Positions 53,232 through 61,451 of a DNA stretch of 64,000 nucleotides are shown here, piece by piece. The translations under genes were made by a program, and so were the position numbers. The stretch spans positions 48,507-112,506 of the forward strand of contig JALHRS010000009.1 of assembly GCA_022841325.1 (NCBI GenBank). Reading direction: 5' to 3'. How positions within the stretch are numbered: position 1 is the first letter of the stretch; every line of letters starts with the position of its first letter. The notes under the pieces are model-generated. The model searched no databases. It had not been told where the DNA came from and saw only the letters and a program-made list of their open reading frames with translations. Source of the stretch: Lysobacterales bacterium (GTDB taxonomy: Bacteria; Pseudomonadota; Gammaproteobacteria; Xanthomonadales; SZUA-5).

Positions 53232-55025
53232 TCAGCGCCAGCCGGATGGAAAGAGCTGGGCCAGCTTGCACTCGGCGGTCGGCGTCTGATTGCTCAGGTG
53301 CAGGGTCTGCGAGGCCTGTCCGAGCAGATTCACTGTCGCCACCGCTGTGGTGCAATCGCTGAACTCGATGCGCAGGGTGCCGGCGTCGCGCAGGGTGCGC
53401 ACCGATCCCGGCTTGTCGGTCTGATAGACCCGCAGCAGCACCGTGCCCGAATGGAAGGCCGCGGGCGCGGCACACTGGGCAGAGCCCGGATCCGAAGCGC
53501 AGCTGTCCATGACAAACCACTGCGGACGGTCATCGGCACCGTGCTTGAACCAGGTGCCGAGCAAACGATCCTGCTCCGGCATGGGCGTCAGGTTGAAGCC
53601 CTCCAGCGCAAACTCGTCGATGGTCCAGAAGCCGCCATAGCGCGAGTCCACCACCAGTTCCTCGTCCAGCGCAGCGTCGCTGACGATGCGATAGGGAAAG
53701 AGCTGGCCGTCACCGATCAGAACGGCATCGACGGCGCTGCCCGGGGCCGGCGTGAACGGCGCCAGATCGGCCAGATTGCGCGTGCCATAGTCGCCGCTGA
53801 TCTTGATATCGAGCCGTTCGGGCGCGCCATCCAGCAAGGTCACCGCGCCTGAGCCCTGCGCAGGCTGGGCGATACCCGGCGAATCGAGCAATTGCGGTTC
53901 GCCACCAGCATCCGCGCCTACGGAGAGCAGTTCGATGAATCGCGGCGCCACGGCGCCATAGAGCACCCGCACCCGAGTGTTGTTGCCGGCGACGTCCGGG
54001 GTCTCGTAGGCCAGGAACGGAAGCGGGTCGAGCAAGGCCGGCGGCGGGTTCGACTGGTTCGGGAAGAAGGAACGGGAAATCGCGAGATAGCGCTTGCCAC
54101 CCTCGAATTCGAGCGTGCCGCAGGAAATCAGCGGAAACTGGGTGATGCCGCGGAAGGCTTCGGCGCAAAGCTCGTAGGTGCCCTGTTCGGGCAGCGTGAT
54201 GGTCGAGGAGAACTGACCATATTCGAGCCGCGCTGACTGTCCGCCAATATCGAAGTCCATGGGCGCGGGCCCGCTGCCCAGGGCACCGCCGTTCAGCAGT
54301 TTCACCTGAACCGTTCCCAGCGCCAGGCTCGGCAGGGACCGGATCACGTAAGGGTTGAAGTCGCTGATACCAATCTCATCGGCCTTCAACTCATTCTGGG
54401 TTCCGTGCAGCACCACGAGCACATCGCGGGCCAGGCCGTTGCGACCGAAATCCGCGCGCTTCAGGTGCAGCAGGGTGGTGCCGTCGCTGGCGCGACGAAA
54501 TCGCAGTCCCAGATTGACGCGGTCTGCCGTCAGCGACTCCGACAGCGATCCGGCCGCCGCCCGCACTGCGGTCGAACCATCGTCGCTCTCCATCAACACT
54601 TCGATCTCCGGCGCTTCGCCGAGCAGACGCGAGGCGTTGAACAGGCGTGTGCGCACACCCACGCTGGCTTCCACCTGGAGTTTGTAGGGCAGCGTCTGGC
54701 CATCCCCCGAGGCCAGCAGCAGATAGTCCAGAGCGAAATCCGGCATCAGCGTGGTGCTGGCGAGCACGCTGCCGTCCGATGCACGCAGCAGCTGGATGCG
54801 CTTGAGCTGGGTGCCCGCCAATTGAATGCGCGGCGGTACGCCGGCCGCAGGCTGCGTATTGACGACCACCCCGTCGATGGTCAGCTGAGTGGTAGTGGTG
54901 GTTACCGAATAGTCGGCAATGACCAACCGACCTCGTTGAGCCTGCGCCTGATCCATCGCGAGAAGGGCCAGGGCCATGATCGCCAGTTGCAGGGGCAGTT
55001 TTCGAAGCATCATGCCGATGATCAT
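53232..55025 (-). CDS. Secreted multi-domain beta protein with C-terminal W-Y/C module (paralogue 1)
   Basis: 597 residues. The signal peptide ends near DQAQA/QRG. Beta-rich sequence with repeated blocks: LVIADYSVTTTTTQLTIDG, LLASGDGQTLPYKLQVEASV, VQVKLLNGGALGSGPAPMDF and ISGDYGTRNLADLAPFTP, weakly reminiscent of DUF4397-type repeats. The C-terminal module (about 465-590) has GGFWTIDEFALEGFNLTP, LLGTWFKHG, VMDSCASDP, a central Cys and an acidic FSDCTTAVATV motif. It shares this full architecture with the next gene (55108-56904). The ATG at 55025 has GGAGA 5 nt upstream. Function not recognised; probably an extracellular or cell-surface protein. Confidence 0.78.
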   Translation of the reverse strand: MIIGMMLRKLPLQLAIMALALLAMDQAQAQRGRLVIADYSVTTTTTQLTIDGVVVNTQPAAGVPPRIQLAGTQLKRIQLLRASDGSVLASTTLMPDFALDYLLLASGDGQTLPYKLQVEASVGVRTRLFNASRLLGEAPEIEVLMESDDGSTAVRAAAGSLSESLTADRVNLGLRFRRASDGTTLLHLKRADFGRNGLARDVLVVLHGTQNELKADEIGISDFNPYVIRSLPSLALGTVQVKLLNGGALGSGPAPMDFDIGGQSARLEYGQFSSTITLPEQGTYELCAEAFRGITQFPLISCGTLEFEGGKRYLAISRSFFPNQSNPPPALLDPLPFLAYETPDVAGNNTRVRVLYGAVAPRFIELLSVGADAGGEPQLLDSPGIAQPAQGSGAVTLLDGAPERLDIKISGDYGTRNLADLAPFTPAPGSAVDAVLIGDGQLFPYRIVSDAALDEELVVDSRYGGFWTIDEFALEGFNLTPMPEQDRLLGTWFKHGADDRPQWFVMDSCASDPGSAQCAAPAAFHSGTVLLRVYQTDKPGSVRTLRDAGTLRIEFSDCTTAVATVNLLGQASQTLHLSNQTPTAECKLAQLFPSGWR

Positions 55026-55107
55026 TGGGTTCTCCAAAGCTTGGCAGGATCGTGCCGACGCCTGGTAGCGTATACCAATCCGTCACACTCGTTCAGGCGC
55101 ATTGGCG

Positions 55108-56904
55108 TCAACGCTGATCGCCGAGCGTCACCTCCGGCAGGCAATCGGCCGACGGCGTCTGATTGCTCAGGCGCAGCGCCTTGTTCGGCAGCCCGAGCAG
55201 GCTGATCGAGGCGACTGCCCGGGTGCAGCTCTCGAAGTGGATGCTCATCAGGCCGGCGTCCTCCAGGATCCGCCCGGAACCGGCCGACTGGGTGCGATAG
55301 ACACGCAGCTCGACGCTGTCGCCAGCGAATGCGGTTGGCGCGGCGCAGACCGAGGCACCGGGTTCGGAGCGGCAGCTGTCGAAGGTGTACCAGCTGGTCT
55401 CACCCTTGCTGTTGTGGCTGAACCAGGTGCCGAGCAGCCGGTCCTGGCTCGGGACGGGGGTCAGATTGAAGCCCTCCAGCGGAATCTCGTCGATGCTCCA
55501 GAAGCCATTGACGTCCATGTTGACGGTTCTCTCTGCGGGTGTGCCGCTGGTGGTGACGATGCGGTACGGGAAGCGCTTGCCGTCGCCGATCAGAAAGGCG
55601 TCGATGGCTACACCCAAGCCCACACTCAAGGGTGCCAGATCAGCCAGATTGCGGTTGCCTCCGATGCTTCGCACTTTCAGATCCAGCGTTCCGGGGGCAC
55701 CATCGAGCACGCGCACCCGACTGTCCCGGAAGCCGGTTTCCGCCTCGTAGGCGAAGGGTGAGCGGAACTGTTGCGGCAGGCTGCCGTCATCGCGGCTGAC
55801 CACCATCGCCTCGCCCAGTTGCGGTGCCACGGCGGCGTAGCTGAGGGTGAGTCGCGCCCGGTCCGAGCTCGCCTCGGTGAGCTCGTACACAAGGAATGGC
55901 AGCGGATCATCGAACAGGGTCGAACAGCAGCTGTCGGGTGCGAAGGCTTTGGAGACCAGGACATAGCGTTTGCCCCCGTCCATCTCGACGTTGTCGCAGA
56001 CCTGGGTGTCCGGCAGAAACCCGCCGTCGACCCGGGGCTGCGCGCAGACCCTGAAGATCCCGGATTCAGCCAGCATGTAGGCGGGCGACAGCTCGCCATA
56101 GGCATAGATGCTGCCAACAGGCTCGACACCACCTGGCAAAGCCGAGCTCAAGCGCACCGACATCGCGTCTTCGGGGAAGAAATAGGCGCCGCCATTGAGC
56201 AGCTGCACTTTCACCGGGCCTGACACCAATTGCCGCAGACCGACGCTGACCTCTCCGCTACCCGTGGACAGAGTAATCGCGTCTACCCACAGCGTATCCG
56301 TTTGGCCGTGGACAACCAGGATTCTGCCGCGCAGATCAGGCGTGAACCGGGCCAGCTGCAACAGGGTCTGGTTGTTGCTGTTGCGGCGCACCCGCATGCC
56401 ACCGTAGATGCCGGCATCGAGAATCGGCGAGATCGCGCCGTGGGCAAGCGGCAGCGACTCGATGGCACCGGGCCAGTCCACACTCAGGGCCGACTCCGAT
56501 GCCGCGCCAGGCAGCAGCGCCGCATTGAAAACGCGAACTTCGGCGGCGGCGCTGGTGACTGCTTGCAGCCGGAACGGCTGCGTGTTGCCGTCGCCACTGA
56601 CGAGCAGCGCATGGCGAGTATTGGCGGCAAGATCAAGAACCGCGCTGGCCAGCACCGATCCATCGTCGCTGTTGACCAGCTCGGCACGCAGGGCATTGCC
56701 GGCACTGACCGTGTTGCGGGGCAGAGAACCCGATGCCGTGGGCCCCAGCAGGGTGACGCCTTGCAGTCGCACCTGATGCACACGCGAAGTCTTGGCGTAA
56801 TCGACCAGATACACACTGGTCGTCTGCGCAAAGGCCGAGGTCGACATCAGCGCCAGGCAGCAGAGGCCAAGGCGCTGGCGCAAGATAGCGAGGATGGTTC
56901 GCAT
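55108..56904 (-). CDS. Secreted multi-domain beta protein with C-terminal W-Y/C module (paralogue 2)
   Basis: 598 residues, same length and layout as the downstream neighbour and clearly a tandem duplicate: VYLVDYAKTSRVHQVRLQG, LLVSGDGNTQPFRLQAVTSA, VKVQLLNGGAYFFPEDAMSV, VRSIGGNRNLADLAPLS, GFWSIDEIPLEGFNLTPVP, LLGTWFSHNSKGETSWYTFD and FESCTRAVASISLLG. The signal peptide ends near TSAFA/QTT. The ATG at 56904 has GGGAGA 6 nt upstream. The gap to paralogue 1 is 82 bp, so they are probably co-transcribed. Function unknown. Confidence 0.78.
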   Translation of the reverse strand: MRTILAILRQRLGLCCLALMSTSAFAQTTSVYLVDYAKTSRVHQVRLQGVTLLGPTASGSLPRNTVSAGNALRAELVNSDDGSVLASAVLDLAANTRHALLVSGDGNTQPFRLQAVTSAAAEVRVFNAALLPGAASESALSVDWPGAIESLPLAHGAISPILDAGIYGGMRVRRNSNNQTLLQLARFTPDLRGRILVVHGQTDTLWVDAITLSTGSGEVSVGLRQLVSGPVKVQLLNGGAYFFPEDAMSVRLSSALPGGVEPVGSIYAYGELSPAYMLAESGIFRVCAQPRVDGGFLPDTQVCDNVEMDGGKRYVLVSKAFAPDSCCSTLFDDPLPFLVYELTEASSDRARLTLSYAAVAPQLGEAMVVSRDDGSLPQQFRSPFAYEAETGFRDSRVRVLDGAPGTLDLKVRSIGGNRNLADLAPLSVGLGVAIDAFLIGDGKRFPYRIVTTSGTPAERTVNMDVNGFWSIDEIPLEGFNLTPVPSQDRLLGTWFSHNSKGETSWYTFDSCRSEPGASVCAAPTAFAGDSVELRVYRTQSAGSGRILEDAGLMSIHFESCTRAVASISLLGLPNKALRLSNQTPSADCLPEVTLGDQR

Positions 56905-57081
56905 CAGAGGTCTCCCGGCGAGTGGCTGTCAGCAGTCGATGAGAGCCTACGCGGGTCGCGGTGGCACAATCGATCACAGTTCCTAAACTTGGCATTAACA
57001 TCTCTGAAGCTGTAGAGGCTGCTAGCCGCCTGAAGCTGCTGCGGGCAGACTACGCAGTACCAAGGATCAGGGAGCATCGAC

Positions 57082-57834
57082 TTGCTCGAGCCCACGCAGA
57101 CCCTATGGCCGCAGTCGCCGATAGACGATGGCGATGAGGCCCATTTCTGCAGCACCTGCGTATTCGGGCGCCTGTGTCTGCCGGATGGCTACAACAAGAG
57201 TGCGCTGCGCGAGCTGCACTGCCTGATCGAGCACGTCGGCCCGTTTCATGCGGGCGACGAGATCTTCCACACCGGCGACGCCTTCAGCGCGGTGTTTTCG
57301 GTGCGGGCAGGTCTGGTCAAGACCTCCGTGCTGGATGACAAGGGCCGCGAACAGGTACTGGGTTTCTACACGCCGGGTGAACTGGTCGGGCTCAATGCGA
57401 TCTATCCGGCGCGTTACCCGTGCACCGCTGTTGCCGTCGATACCGTCATGCTCTGCCGTTTTTCCTTTCCGGCCATGGCCACGCTGGCCACCCGCATTCC
57501 GTCGATACAGGAAACGCTGTTCCGGCTGATTTCCAGAGACATAGGCACCGCCACACTGGGCAAGGGTAATTACAGCGCCGAGGAGCGCCTGGCCGCCTTT
57601 CTGATCAATTGGTCCGAGCGTCTGGCTTCCCGCGGTTTTTCGGCACGGCGCTTCAGTTTGCCGATGCAGCGCACCGATATAGCCAATTACCTCAGCCTGG
57701 CGCCGGAAACGGTCAGCCGCGTCATTCGCCGAATGAGCGACGATGGATTGATTGCCATTGATCGCCGCGAAGTCGAACTGCTCGATCTCAAGGGTCTGGA
57801 AGCGCTGGCCAGCTCGCTGTTGCGACGGGGCTGA
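57082..57834 (+). CDS. fnr: FNR/ANR-type [4Fe-4S] oxygen-sensing transcription regulator
   Basis: 250 residues of the Crp/Fnr family. The Fe-S ligands match E. coli FNR exactly in spacing: Cys23-x2-Cys26-x5-Cys32 (HFCSTCVFGRLC) and Cys125 (VMLCRFSF). The cyclic-nucleotide-like barrel is followed by a long helix and a helix-turn-helix with recognition residues ETVSRV, identical to the FNR E..SR contact set for TTGAT-N4-ATCAA. It therefore should dimerise and bind DNA without oxygen. The start is a TTG at 57082 with GGGAG 7 nt upstream; no ATG or GTG in frame would keep the cysteines. It is divergent from the paralogous secreted-protein genes. Confidence 0.9.
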   Translation: MLEPTQTLWPQSPIDDGDEAHFCSTCVFGRLCLPDGYNKSALRELHCLIEHVGPFHAGDEIFHTGDAFSAVFSVRAGLVKTSVLDDKGREQVLGFYTPGELVGLNAIYPARYPCTAVAVDTVMLCRFSFPAMATLATRIPSIQETLFRLISRDIGTATLGKGNYSAEERLAAFLINWSERLASRGFSARRFSLPMQRTDIANYLSLAPETVSRVIRRMSDDGLIAIDRREVELLDLKGLEALASSLLRRG

Positions 57835-57928
57835 GCCTGCAGCTAGCGAACTCGGCACGCCGCGGGATTTCAGCGGAAGCGGCGCTGCTGGCGTAGACTG
57901 GGGATGGGTTTCGGTCAGGGGCTAGACC

Positions 57929-58162
57929 ATGCAGCGTTGGGTACGGTTGCCGCAGGGCGGGTTTCTTGACGCCACGCGAATCATCTACATCAGCAAGGTG
58001 GAATCCTTCGCCCGATTGGACGACGAGGGTCACAACATCGGGGTCGACTACGCGGTCAGCATCGGCATCAGCCTGGGGCGCGATGAACATCTGATGGTCA
58101 CCGGCAACAAGGAAGAGATCGGCACGCTGGTGCGGCAGATTCTGGGGCAGGCGGCCGGCTGA
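57929..58162 (+). CDS. Small conserved-looking protein of unknown function
   Basis: 77 residues (MQRWVRLPQGGFLDATRIIY...). It is balanced in composition, with a beta-rich first half and a helical end (NKEEIGTLVRQILGQ), and has no signal peptide or membrane segment. The stretch RLPQGGFLDATRIIYISKV suggests a compact PH-like or LytTR-like fold, but I recognise no family. ATG start; the ribosome binding site is weak. It lies between the FNR and tryptophan dioxygenase genes on the same strand. Confidence 0.55.
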   Translation: MQRWVRLPQGGFLDATRIIYISKVESFARLDDEGHNIGVDYAVSIGISLGRDEHLMVTGNKEEIGTLVRQILGQAAG

Positions 58163-58287
58163 CGCAGCCAGCGGCGGCAGAGGCGCGCGGCCAGGCGGCC
58201 CGCTGCGGTTTCTGGTCAGACCTTCGCCATTGACGCCCGGGGCTCAGGCGCGGAGGCTAGCCCGTCCCCATTCTGGTGCTTGCCCGC

Positions 58288-59145
58288 ATGACCACCCCGG
58301 AAAACCGGCGCCCGCTCGAGCGTGAAATCACGGTCGACCTGAGCAACCGACTCACCTATGACGGCTACCTGATGCTGGACCGCCTGCTCGGTGCCCAGCA
58401 ACCGCTGTCCGAGCCGCAACATCACGACGAGATGCTGTTCATCATTCAGCATCAAACCTCGGAGCTGTGGATGAAGCTCTTGATCCACGAGCTGGAGGAG
58501 GCCAATGCGCGTCTGCGCATGGACGATCTCGGCCCTTGCCTGAAGATATTGTCGCGGGTCAAACACATCCAGAAGCAGCTGTTTGAACAATGGGCGGTGC
58601 TGGAAACGCTGACGCCTTCGGAGTACGTTCAGTTTCGCCATGTGCTCGGCCCCGCCAGCGGCTTTCAGTCCCTGCAGTATCGTTTGATCGAGTTCCTGCT
58701 CGGCAACAAGAATGCCGACATGTTGCAGGTATTCGACTACGCCCCGGAGCAGCGTGAACGGCTGCGCGCAGTCCTCGAATCACCCAGCCTCTACGACGAG
58801 TTTCTGCGACATCTGGCACGCGCCGGCCATGATCTGCCGGCACACTGCATTGATCGTGATTTTTCCTTGCCGCATCAGCGTGAACCGGCATTGATTCCGG
58901 TGCTGCAGCGCATCTACGAGCAGCCCGAGCAGTTCTGGGGTGAGTACCACTTGTGCGAACAACTGGTGGATGTCGAGGAGAGCTTTCAGTTGTGGCGGTT
59001 TCGGCATATGAAGACGGTAGAGCGGGTGATTGGTTACAAGCGCGGAACCGGTGGTTCCTCCGGCGTTGCATTTCTGAAACGTGCGCTGGAACTCACATTC
59101 TTTCCGGAACTGCTGGAAGTCCGCACGGTCCTGCGCGCCCTGTAA
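58288..59145 (+). CDS. kynA: Tryptophan 2,3-dioxygenase
   Basis: 285 residues of the heme TDO family. Diagnostic segments: [35 protein letters not shown] (distal pocket with the conserved His), [40 protein letters not shown] with the proximal heme His, and [13 protein letters not shown] at the C-terminus. It oxidises L-tryptophan to N-formylkynurenine in the cytosol. The ATG at 58288 ([10 protein letters not shown]) is preferred over a GTG at 58276. No other kynurenine pathway gene is in the window. Confidence 0.95.
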   Translation: MTTPENRRPLEREITVDLSNRLTYDGYLMLDRLLGAQQPLSEPQHHDEMLFIIQHQTSELWMKLLIHELEEANARLRMDDLGPCLKILSRVKHIQKQLFEQWAVLETLTPSEYVQFRHVLGPASGFQSLQYRLIEFLLGNKNADMLQVFDYAPEQRERLRAVLESPSLYDEFLRHLARAGHDLPAHCIDRDFSLPHQREPALIPVLQRIYEQPEQFWGEYHLCEQLVDVEESFQLWRFRHMKTVERVIGYKRGTGGSSGVAFLKRALELTFFPELLEVRTVLRAL

Positions 59146-59177
59146 ATGAGATTCCCTAGAAGAAACTGTGTGACCGT

Positions 59178-59206
59178 TTGCAAATGTACTTTATTCCTGG
59201 GATTAA
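59178..59206 (+). promoter_or_regulatory. Possible sigma-70 promoter of the H-NS family gene
   Basis: TTGCAA (59178-59183) and GATTAA (59201-59206) are spaced by 17 bp in a locally A/T-rich stretch, followed 60 bp later by the start codon with GAGAGAGG as ribosome binding site. The match is modest. Confidence 0.35.
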
Positions 59207-59266
59207 TCAGTGCACAATCCGCCGCCACAATACCCCCAGTTGGGGGCGAACTGAGAGAGGTGTACG

Positions 59267-59596
59267 ATGGCAATGGATCTGGGCAAACTTGGTGTGGCGG
59301 AACTGGAACAGCTGATCACGGACGCGCGTGCGCGGATCGAAACCCTGAAGAAGCAGCAGTTTGCTGAATTGCGCAAGAATCTCGAGGCACAGGCCAAGTC
59401 GGCTGGTTTCGACATTTATGAACTGTTCGGCGCCAGCGGCCGCGCTCCCCGCGGTGGCGGCGAAAAGCGCCCGGTGGCCCCGAAATATCGCAATCCGGCA
59501 GATTCGACGCAGACCTGGACCGGTCGTGGCAAGCAGCCGCACTGGGTTCGTGATGCACTGGCAGGTGGCAAGTCGCTGACTGATCTGGCCATCTGA
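59267..59596 (+). CDS. H-NS-family nucleoid protein
   Basis: 109 residues. The N-terminal oligomerisation coiled coil (LAELEQLITDARARIETLKKQ-like, about 5-45) is followed by a flexible Gly/Arg linker (GRAPRGGGEKRP) and the C-terminal DNA-binding motif (PKYRNPADSTQTWTGRGKQP...WV), the TW(S/T)GRGR..W pattern of the H-NS/BpH3/MvaT-unrelated family common in Xanthomonadales and Burkholderiales. It silences or shapes A/T-rich DNA. A strong ribosome binding site (GAGAGAGGT) and a terminator right after it make it a compact monocistronic unit. Confidence 0.9.
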   Translation: MAMDLGKLGVAELEQLITDARARIETLKKQQFAELRKNLEAQAKSAGFDIYELFGASGRAPRGGGEKRPVAPKYRNPADSTQTWTGRGKQPHWVRDALAGGKSLTDLAI

Positions 59597-59618
59597 GCCC
59601 TTTCGGGTGATGGTCGAA

Positions 59619-59645
59619 CAGGCCCGCTTCGGCGGGCCTTTTTTG
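59619..59645 (+). terminator. Intrinsic terminator after the H-NS family gene
   Basis: AGGCCCGCTTCGGCGGGCCT forms a GC-rich stem with a UUCG tetraloop, followed by a run of T at 59639-59644. It is a textbook Rho-independent terminator 23 bp after the stop. Confidence 0.92.
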
Positions 59646-59756
59646 TGGAGCGATCTTGCTTCGCAACCCCAAAGCCTTGATGCGCGGGACGCTTGCGGCT
59701 TTACCAGGTGCAGCGACGGAATCCGTCCATTGCCTGTGACCTGATGAAACAGCGAT

Positions 59757-60557
59757 CTAGGGCGCGCGTTCGGCGCCTTCCCAGTCTTTCAGGTTGTAGC
59801 GCGACAGAATCTCGGCCAGTTTGCCGCTGGCACGCAACTGGGCGGTGCCCTGGTCGAACAGGTCGGCATAGGCTCGTCCGCGCGGATCCGCCGGCGTGCA
59901 GGCGATATACACGCTCTCCACGTCACCGGCCTGTCCCAGTGAAATGATCCGGGCCGGGTCCATTTTTGCCTGTTCGACGGCATAGGCGAGCACGCTGCGG
60001 TCTTCGATGAAGGTATCGATGCGCTTGCCGATCAGGCGCGCCATCAAGCGCACGATGCCGCGGCCCACGGCCGGCACAATCTCCAGTCTGGCCTGGTCAT
60101 CGGCATGGGCCTTGATGTACTCATCCAGTTCATCGCCGTAACTGTATTCCTCGATGACACCGATGCGCACATCCGCAAGGCTGTCGACGCCGGTGAAGCG
60201 CCAGGGATTTTCGGCCAGGCCCCAGAACACATTGCCCGACGGGCCCCAGCCGGCTTTCGGGAATTCGAAGTCCTCGGCATCCGAGCGATAGGCACCCACC
60301 ACGCAGTCAGCAGAGCCGGCGCGCACCATTTCCAGCGCATTGGCCCAGGGCATGGTGCGGTACTGGACGGTGTGGCCATGGGCCTTGGCGATGGCAATCG
60401 CCATTTCCACCATGTACCCGGGCGGATTCATCTCCGAGCCACCGCTGTAGGGCAGCCAGGGATCAGCGCGGATACGGATGTCATCAGCCGACGCGACAGC
60501 AGCGGCGGACAACAGAATCAGGCCACAGAGGCCCGGTGACGCGCGTCGCATTGACAT
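59757..60557 (-). CDS. Periplasmic family-3 solute-binding protein
   Basis: 266 residues with a signal peptide (cleavage near AVASA/DDI). Fold-family stretches of polar amino acid-binding-like proteins: IRIRADPWLPYSG, GYMVEMAIAIAKAHGHTVQY, LEMVRAGSADCVVGAYRSDAE, DVRIGVIEEYSYG, and LASGKLAEILSRY-like end. No ABC permease or ATPase is adjacent, so it may be an orphan binding protein or a sensor. The ATGs at 60557 and 60551 are both usable; longer ORF starts are doubtful. It faces away from the efflux operon, with about 190 bp between starts. Confidence 0.85.
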   Translation of the reverse strand: MSMRRASPGLCGLILLSAAAVASADDIRIRADPWLPYSGGSEMNPPGYMVEMAIAIAKAHGHTVQYRTMPWANALEMVRAGSADCVVGAYRSDAEDFEFPKAGWGPSGNVFWGLAENPWRFTGVDSLADVRIGVIEEYSYGDELDEYIKAHADDQARLEIVPAVGRGIVRLMARLIGKRIDTFIEDRSVLAYAVEQAKMDPARIISLGQAGDVESVYIACTPADPRGRAYADLFDQGTAQLRASGKLAEILSRYNLKDWEGAERAP

Positions 60558-60723
60558 AGGTCTGGCCTTGTCCAGCCGCGGAGAGCGTTGTCCCGAGAAT
60601 ACTCGGGTGGGGAAATTGAACAAGCCTCGGGATGGCCGGAATTGCAACCCCGGCCGGGTCCTGCCGGGTCCTGAAGTGACCATGACCTACGGCCCATGTG
60701 ACGACCGACACCGGACCGTCATC

Positions 60724-60753
60724 ATTACTGAACAGAACGTTCTGTATAGTAAT
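60724..60753. promoter_or_regulatory. 30-bp palindrome overlapping the TetR start: probable operator
   Basis: Two 15-bp arms match at 13 of 15 positions; the core ACAGAACGTTCTGT (60732-60745) is a perfect palindrome. It ends on the first two bases of the TetR ATG. Its place and size fit an autoregulatory TetR operator controlling the downstream efflux genes too. Confidence 0.75.
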
Positions 60754-61393
60754 GCGCATGCCCAGACCCCCCAAAGCCCGAGCCCGAATCCTTGATGCCG
60801 CTGAGCGCGTGGTCAAAAGCCATGGCGCGGCCAAGCTCACCTTTGACGGGCTGGTGCAGGAAAGCGGTATTTCGCGCGGCGGCATCACCTATCACTTTGC
60901 CACCAAGGAAGACCTGTTGCGGGCACTGATCGAGCGCGATCTCGAGCAGGGCCAGGCCGAACAAGGCCGACACGCGGCGCAGTCAGGCAATGAGCCGGGT
61001 GCGGAACTGATTGCGCTGATCCGCACCTGGAGCCGGCCAGACAGCGAACGCCGGCGATTTGTTGCCGGCATGCTGAGCGCAGTCGCTCACGATCCCAGCC
61101 TGCTCGATCCGATCCGCAGCCATCATCAGCAGGAGTGCGCCGCGCGCACCTGGGACGATGCCGAAATCCAGCGCTCGGTGCTGCGGCTGGCCGCCGAAGG
61201 CCTGTTCTGGAGCGAGTACTTTGGTTGCAGTGAGGTGCCCGCCGAACACCGTGACCGGATCGTCGCCCGCATGGAGCAGCTGGCACGCGAATGGTCCCTG
61301 CCGCGGGAGGCTGTGCGGTCGGCGCCAGCCGCCACCCCTGCGGCGGTTCGCAGACCGCGCAGATCCCGCAAAGCCGATGACGATGGCCAATAA
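60752..61393 (+). CDS. TetR-family repressor of the RND efflux operon
   Basis: 213 residues. HTH region: ARARILDAAERVVKSHGAAKL, then FDGLVQESGISRGGITYHF with recognition helix. A helical ligand domain follows (RRFVAGMLSAVAHDPSLL, LAAEGLFWSEYFG), then a basic Ala/Pro-rich tail. The ATG at 60752 lies on the operator palindrome; a second ATG at 60758 is two codons on. It directly precedes the adaptor and RND genes on the same strand, typical of an AcrR-like local repressor responding to pump substrates. Confidence 0.88.
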   Translation: MRMPRPPKARARILDAAERVVKSHGAAKLTFDGLVQESGISRGGITYHFATKEDLLRALIERDLEQGQAEQGRHAAQSGNEPGAELIALIRTWSRPDSERRRFVAGMLSAVAHDPSLLDPIRSHHQQECAARTWDDAEIQRSVLRLAAEGLFWSEYFGCSEVPAEHRDRIVARMEQLAREWSLPREAVRSAPAATPAAVRRPRRSRKADDDGQ

Positions 61394-61451
61394 ACCTGGT
61401 CAACCCGCTTCAGTCCCGCCTGCTTCCCAATCCCCGTCCCTATTCAGACCG

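Noticed and set aside
57929..58162. Small ORF considered spurious
   Set aside because: Rejected as spurious and kept as a gene at moderate confidence, because its amino acid composition is protein-like and it fits between same-strand genes; it needs homologues for proof.
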